NCBI GenBank assembly: GCA_937951935.1
Contig: CALGAM010000205.1
Span: 1-24,106 of the forward strand
Reading direction: 5' to 3'
Origin: an uncultured Micromonospora sp.
Lineage (GTDB): Bacteria; Actinomycetota; Actinomycetes; Mycobacteriales; Micromonosporaceae
DNA length: 24,106 bases
Shown: positions 21,928 to 24,106 of the stretch, piece by piece
Numbering within the stretch: the first letter of the stretch is position 1
How the letters are laid out: every line of letters begins with the position of its first letter
Position numbers and translations under genes: made by a program
The notes under the pieces: generated by a model
What the model saw: the letters and a program-made list of their open reading frames with translations, nothing else
Databases searched by the model: none
Told to the model about the DNA's origin: nothing

Positions 21928-22692
21928 TCACGGCCGCCCCCACAACCCCGACGACTCGTCCGGCGCGTGCGGGTGGACGTGCTCGTGTCCCGGCGCCGCG
22001 TGGTGTCCCGCCGGCTCCGGCACCGCGCCGTCGTGCGCGATCGTTCCCCGGTGTACGACGAGCGCCCGGGTGATCAGGGGGGCGAGCGGTCCGAGTTCGT
22101 GGGCGACCAGCAGTACGGTCCCGCCGCCGGCGACGAACCCGCGCAGCGCCTCGGCGAACGCGTCCTGGCTGGCCGAGTCGACCCCGGCGGTCGGTTCGTC
22201 CAGCACCAGCAGCTCCGGTTGCCCGGCCAGGGCCCGGGCGATGAGGGCCCGCTGCTGCTGACCGCCGGAGAGGGTGACCACGGGGTCGCCGGCCCGCTCG
22301 GTCAGCCCGACCGCGCGGAGTGCCTCGGCGACCGCCCGCCGGTCGGCCCCGCCGGCGGGCCGCAGGATGCCCCGGCGGGCCAGCCGGCCCGAGGCGACCA
22401 CCTCCGCCACGGTGGCCGGCACCCCGCCGCCCGCGCCGATCCGCTGCGGGACGTACCCGATGCGCCACCACTGCCGGAACCGGCGTTGCGGGGTGTCGAA
22501 GAGGGTGACCCGACCGGCGCTCAGCGGCACCAGGCCGAGGACCGCCCGGACGAGTGTCGACTTGCCGGAGCCGTTGGCGCCGAGCACCGCGACCACCTCG
22601 CCGGGCGTGATCCGGAACGAGACGTCCCGGAGTACGGGGCGGTCGTCGTAGGCGACCGCCCCGTACTCGACGGTGACGATGCTGTCGGCCAC
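21928..22692 (-). CDS. znuC: Zinc ABC transporter ATP-binding protein ZnuC, His-rich C-terminus
   Basis: 254 residues from GTG 22692, which has AGGAG at 6-nt spacing; GTG 22719, overlapping the znuA stop, is the alternative. All ABC elements are present: Walker A GANGSGKST, Q-loop YVPQ, signature LSGGQQQR, Walker B LLVLDEPTAG and the H-loop VAHE. The last 30 residues contain nine histidines (around GHHAAPGHEHVHPHAPDE), which could bind zinc and tune ATPase activity. It powers ZnuB at the cytosolic face. The gap to znuA is 23 bp with this start, so co-transcription is expected, under the Zur box upstream of znuA. Confidence 0.94.
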   Translation of the reverse strand: MADSIVTVEYGAVAYDDRPVLRDVSFRITPGEVVAVLGANGSGKSTLVRAVLGLVPLSAGRVTLFDTPQRRFRQWWRIGYVPQRIGAGGGVPATVAEVVASGRLARRGILRPAGGADRRAVAEALRAVGLTERAGDPVVTLSGGQQQRALIARALAGQPELLVLDEPTAGVDSASQDAFAEALRGFVAGGGTVLLVAHELGPLAPLITRALVVHRGTIAHDGAVPEPAGHHAAPGHEHVHPHAPDESSGLWGRP

Positions 22693-22715
22693 GGCCCTCT
22701 CCTCACGGTGCCCGG

Positions 22716-23669
22716 TCACGCGCAGCCCAGCGCGGTGGTGAGGGCCGCCAGGTTGTCGCGCATCACCGAAAAGTAGTCCCCGGTGCTGCCCGGCGGCAGG
22801 CCTTCGAGCGGGTCGAGCACGGCGGTCCGGGCGCCGATCTCCCGGGCGATGGTCTCGGCCACCTTCGGGCTGACCAGGGTCTCGAAGAAGATCGTCGTGG
22901 CGCCGTGCCTGCGCGCCTCGGCGGCGACCTCGGCGAGACGCCCGGCGGCCGGCTCGTCCTGCGGGGTCAGACCGGCCACGCCGATCTGCTCCAGGTGATA
23001 GCGCTGCGCCAGGTACCCGAAGGCGGTGTGGCTGGTGACCAGCTCCCGCCGCTGGCAGTCGCGCAGACCTTCGGCGTACTCCCGGTCGAGCGCCTCCAGG
23101 TCGGCACGCAACGTCCGGGCCCGGGCGGTGTAGTCGGCGGCCCGGTCCGGATCGATGGCACCGAGCCGTTCGGCGAGCCGGTCACCGATGGTGGCCAGCC
23201 GGGTGGGGTCCAACCAGACGTGCGGGTCCTTGCCGCCGGCGGGCTCCCCGTGCTCCGCGCCCCCGTCCTCGCCCTCGTGGGTGTGCGTCGCGGCGGTGGC
23301 GTCCAGCAGCGGCTGCACGCCCGCCACGTCGAAGGCGCGGTCGCCGGCCTGCTGCGCGACCGCCTCGTCGACGCTCGGCTGGAAGCCGGCGAGGTAGACG
23401 ACCAGTTCCGCGTCGCTGATCTGGCCGACCTGACCCGGGTTGAGTTCGAGGTCGTGCGGCTCGGCACCCGGCTTGACCAGGTTGGTCACCCGGACGGCGT
23501 CGCCGCCGACCCGTTCCGCGACGAACTGGAGGGGGTAGAGGGCGGCCACGACGTCGACCCGGTCGGGGTCGTTGCCGGAGGCGCCGTCGGTGCAGCCGGT
23601 GACGGTCGCCAGGGCGAGCAGCCCGGCTGCGGCGACCGCCCCGGTACGGCGAGCGGAGCGGATCAGCAT
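22716..23669 (-). CDS. znuA: Zinc-binding lipoprotein ZnuA
   Basis: 317 residues from ATG 23669; GTG 23678 three codons earlier is possible. A lipoprotein signal peptide ends with ATVTGC, so Cys26 should be lipidated and anchor the protein outside the membrane. The ZnuA/A-1 fold shows the metal ligands H72 (EPHDLEL), H150 (DPHVWLDP), H214 (TSHTAFGYL) and an acidic residue near D286 (LDPLEG). The His/Glu/Asp-rich loop between the first two (about 129-141, THTHEGEDGGAEH) is the mark of zinc rather than manganese binders. C205 and C316 might form a disulfide. It captures zinc and hands it to ZnuB. First gene of the cluster, directly behind a Zur box. Confidence 0.95.
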   Translation of the reverse strand: MLIRSARRTGAVAAAGLLALATVTGCTDGASGNDPDRVDVVAALYPLQFVAERVGGDAVRVTNLVKPGAEPHDLELNPGQVGQISDAELVVYLAGFQPSVDEAVAQQAGDRAFDVAGVQPLLDATAATHTHEGEDGGAEHGEPAGGKDPHVWLDPTRLATIGDRLAERLGAIDPDRAADYTARARTLRADLEALDREYAEGLRDCQRRELVTSHTAFGYLAQRYHLEQIGVAGLTPQDEPAAGRLAEVAAEARRHGATTIFFETLVSPKVAETIAREIGARTAVLDPLEGLPPGSTGDYFSVMRDNLAALTTALGCA

Positions 23670-23690
23670 GGCACCCACTCTCCGCGATAA

Positions 23691-23705
23691 TGAGAATGAT
23701 TGTCA
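23691..23705 (-). promoter_or_regulatory. Zur box upstream of znuA
   Basis: TGAGAAT-G-ATTGTCA fits the actinobacterial 7-1-7 Zur consensus TGAnAATnATTnTCA at every fixed position. It ends 22 bp before znuA ATG and overlaps the likely promoter: TTGACA and CATTAT hexamers of the - strand fall within or at the edges of it. Zinc-loaded Zur should block transcription here. Confidence 0.85.
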
Positions 23706-23810
23706 AAAGCGCATGCGTGCATGGGAGTACGTCGGGTCCGCCCGCCCGGATGCCGCCGGGCCGTCGCCGGGCGGGTCCCGTCCGGCGGGTTCCCGCCCGT
23801 ACCCGAGCGC

Positions 23811-24068
23811 TCAGATGATCTTCAGCAGCGCGACCGCGACCAGTACGGTGAGGATCACCAGCCGGACCGCCCGTGTTCCCGGAGCCTGTACCGGCCAGGT
23901 CGTGGCCAGCAGGAAGCCGAGCAGGCCGGCGAGGACCAGCAGCAGCAGGCCACCGACGACGCCCGGGGCGAAGAAGGCGACCAGCGCCACGACCAGGGCG
24001 GCGAGGAACGCGGTGGTCGGACTCACCCGGGCGAGGCGGGCCAGCACCGCCCGCTGCGTACGCTGCAT
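23811..24068 (-). CDS. Small membrane protein, possibly DUF6703
   Basis: 85 residues from ATG 24068; the frame stays open upstream into the tandem repeat. A basic N-terminus (MQRTQRAVLARLARVSP) is followed by three hydrophobic segments (about 19-35, 38-56, 66-84), with only short loops. No catalytic or transport motif is seen. Its size, the start MQRTQ.., and its place next to the znu cluster recall small actinobacterial proteins labelled DUF6703, but I hold this loosely. It lies on the same strand as znuA and upstream of it, with 141 bp between that contain the Zur box; znuA therefore probably has its own transcript. Confidence 0.65.
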   Translation of the reverse strand: MQRTQRAVLARLARVSPTTAFLAALVVALVAFFAPGVVGGLLLLVLAGLLGFLLATTWPVQAPGTRAVRLVILTVLVAVALLKII

Positions 24069-24104
24069 TCCACAGACTCTACGAGATTCCACAGACTCGA
24101 CGAG
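24067..24104. repeat. 19-bp tandem repeat at the right edge
   Basis: attccacagactctacgag (24067-24085) is followed by attccacagactcgacgag (24086-24104), one mismatch, and the next two bases begin a third copy cut by the window end. The array overlaps the start codon of the small membrane protein gene and is its 5' region. Confidence 0.9.
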
Positions 24105-24106
24105 AT

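Noticed and set aside
20935..22776. 613-codon open frame on the + strand opposite znuB/znuC
   Set aside because: His/Gly/Arg-rich antisense shadow; znuB and znuC are unmistakable on the other strand.

Overview
The window comes from the chromosome of a high-GC Gram-positive actinomycete, most likely a member of the Micromonosporaceae. The support is codon bias, many GTG starts with 4-bp GTGA/ATGA overlaps, gene families and gene order; no rRNA or tRNA is present to place it more precisely. I see no IS element, integrase, tRNA or CRISPR array.

Left core block (1-4533, + strand): the 3' end of a CorC/HlyC-type CBS membrane protein, a cytidine-deaminase-fold protein without catalytic residues, era, a MOSC-domain gene, recO and uppS. 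Most junctions overlap or nearly abut. Right core block (20105-24068, - strand): a zinc homeostasis cluster znuA-znuC-znuB-smtB-zur, with a good Zur box (23691-23705) in front of znuA, then a small membrane protein gene. From established knowledge, era-recO-uppS lies close to zur (and smtB in mycobacteria, znu genes in streptomycetes) in other actinobacteria, so the two blocks look like one ancestral neighbourhood.

Between them lies about 15.5 kb of more accessory content. (1) A thiamine/HMP-type ECF transporter, ykoE-ykoD-ykoC (7563-4619, - strand), sits behind a canonical TPP riboswitch. (2) A SIS-domain protein and a DUF6328-like membrane protein are on the + strand. (3) An ECF sigma factor overlaps a PAS-GGDEF-EAL protein whose enzymatic motifs are degenerate but whose c-di-GMP I-site is intact. 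(4) Two - strand genes encode a small membrane protein and a secreted beta-rich protein. (5) A divergent module has an operon of Tat-exported S8 protease, ECF sigma factor and 154-aa protein (17183-14704, -) facing a leaderless gene for a large TPR-CHAT (caspase-like) protein (17453-20062, +).

The best candidates for undescribed biology are the sigma/degenerate c-di-GMP protein pair and the S8-sigma-154aa/TPR-CHAT module. The second recalls the TPR-CHAT/sigma arrangement of type III-E CRISPR systems but has no CRISPR component. Both are inferences from gene layout and motifs.
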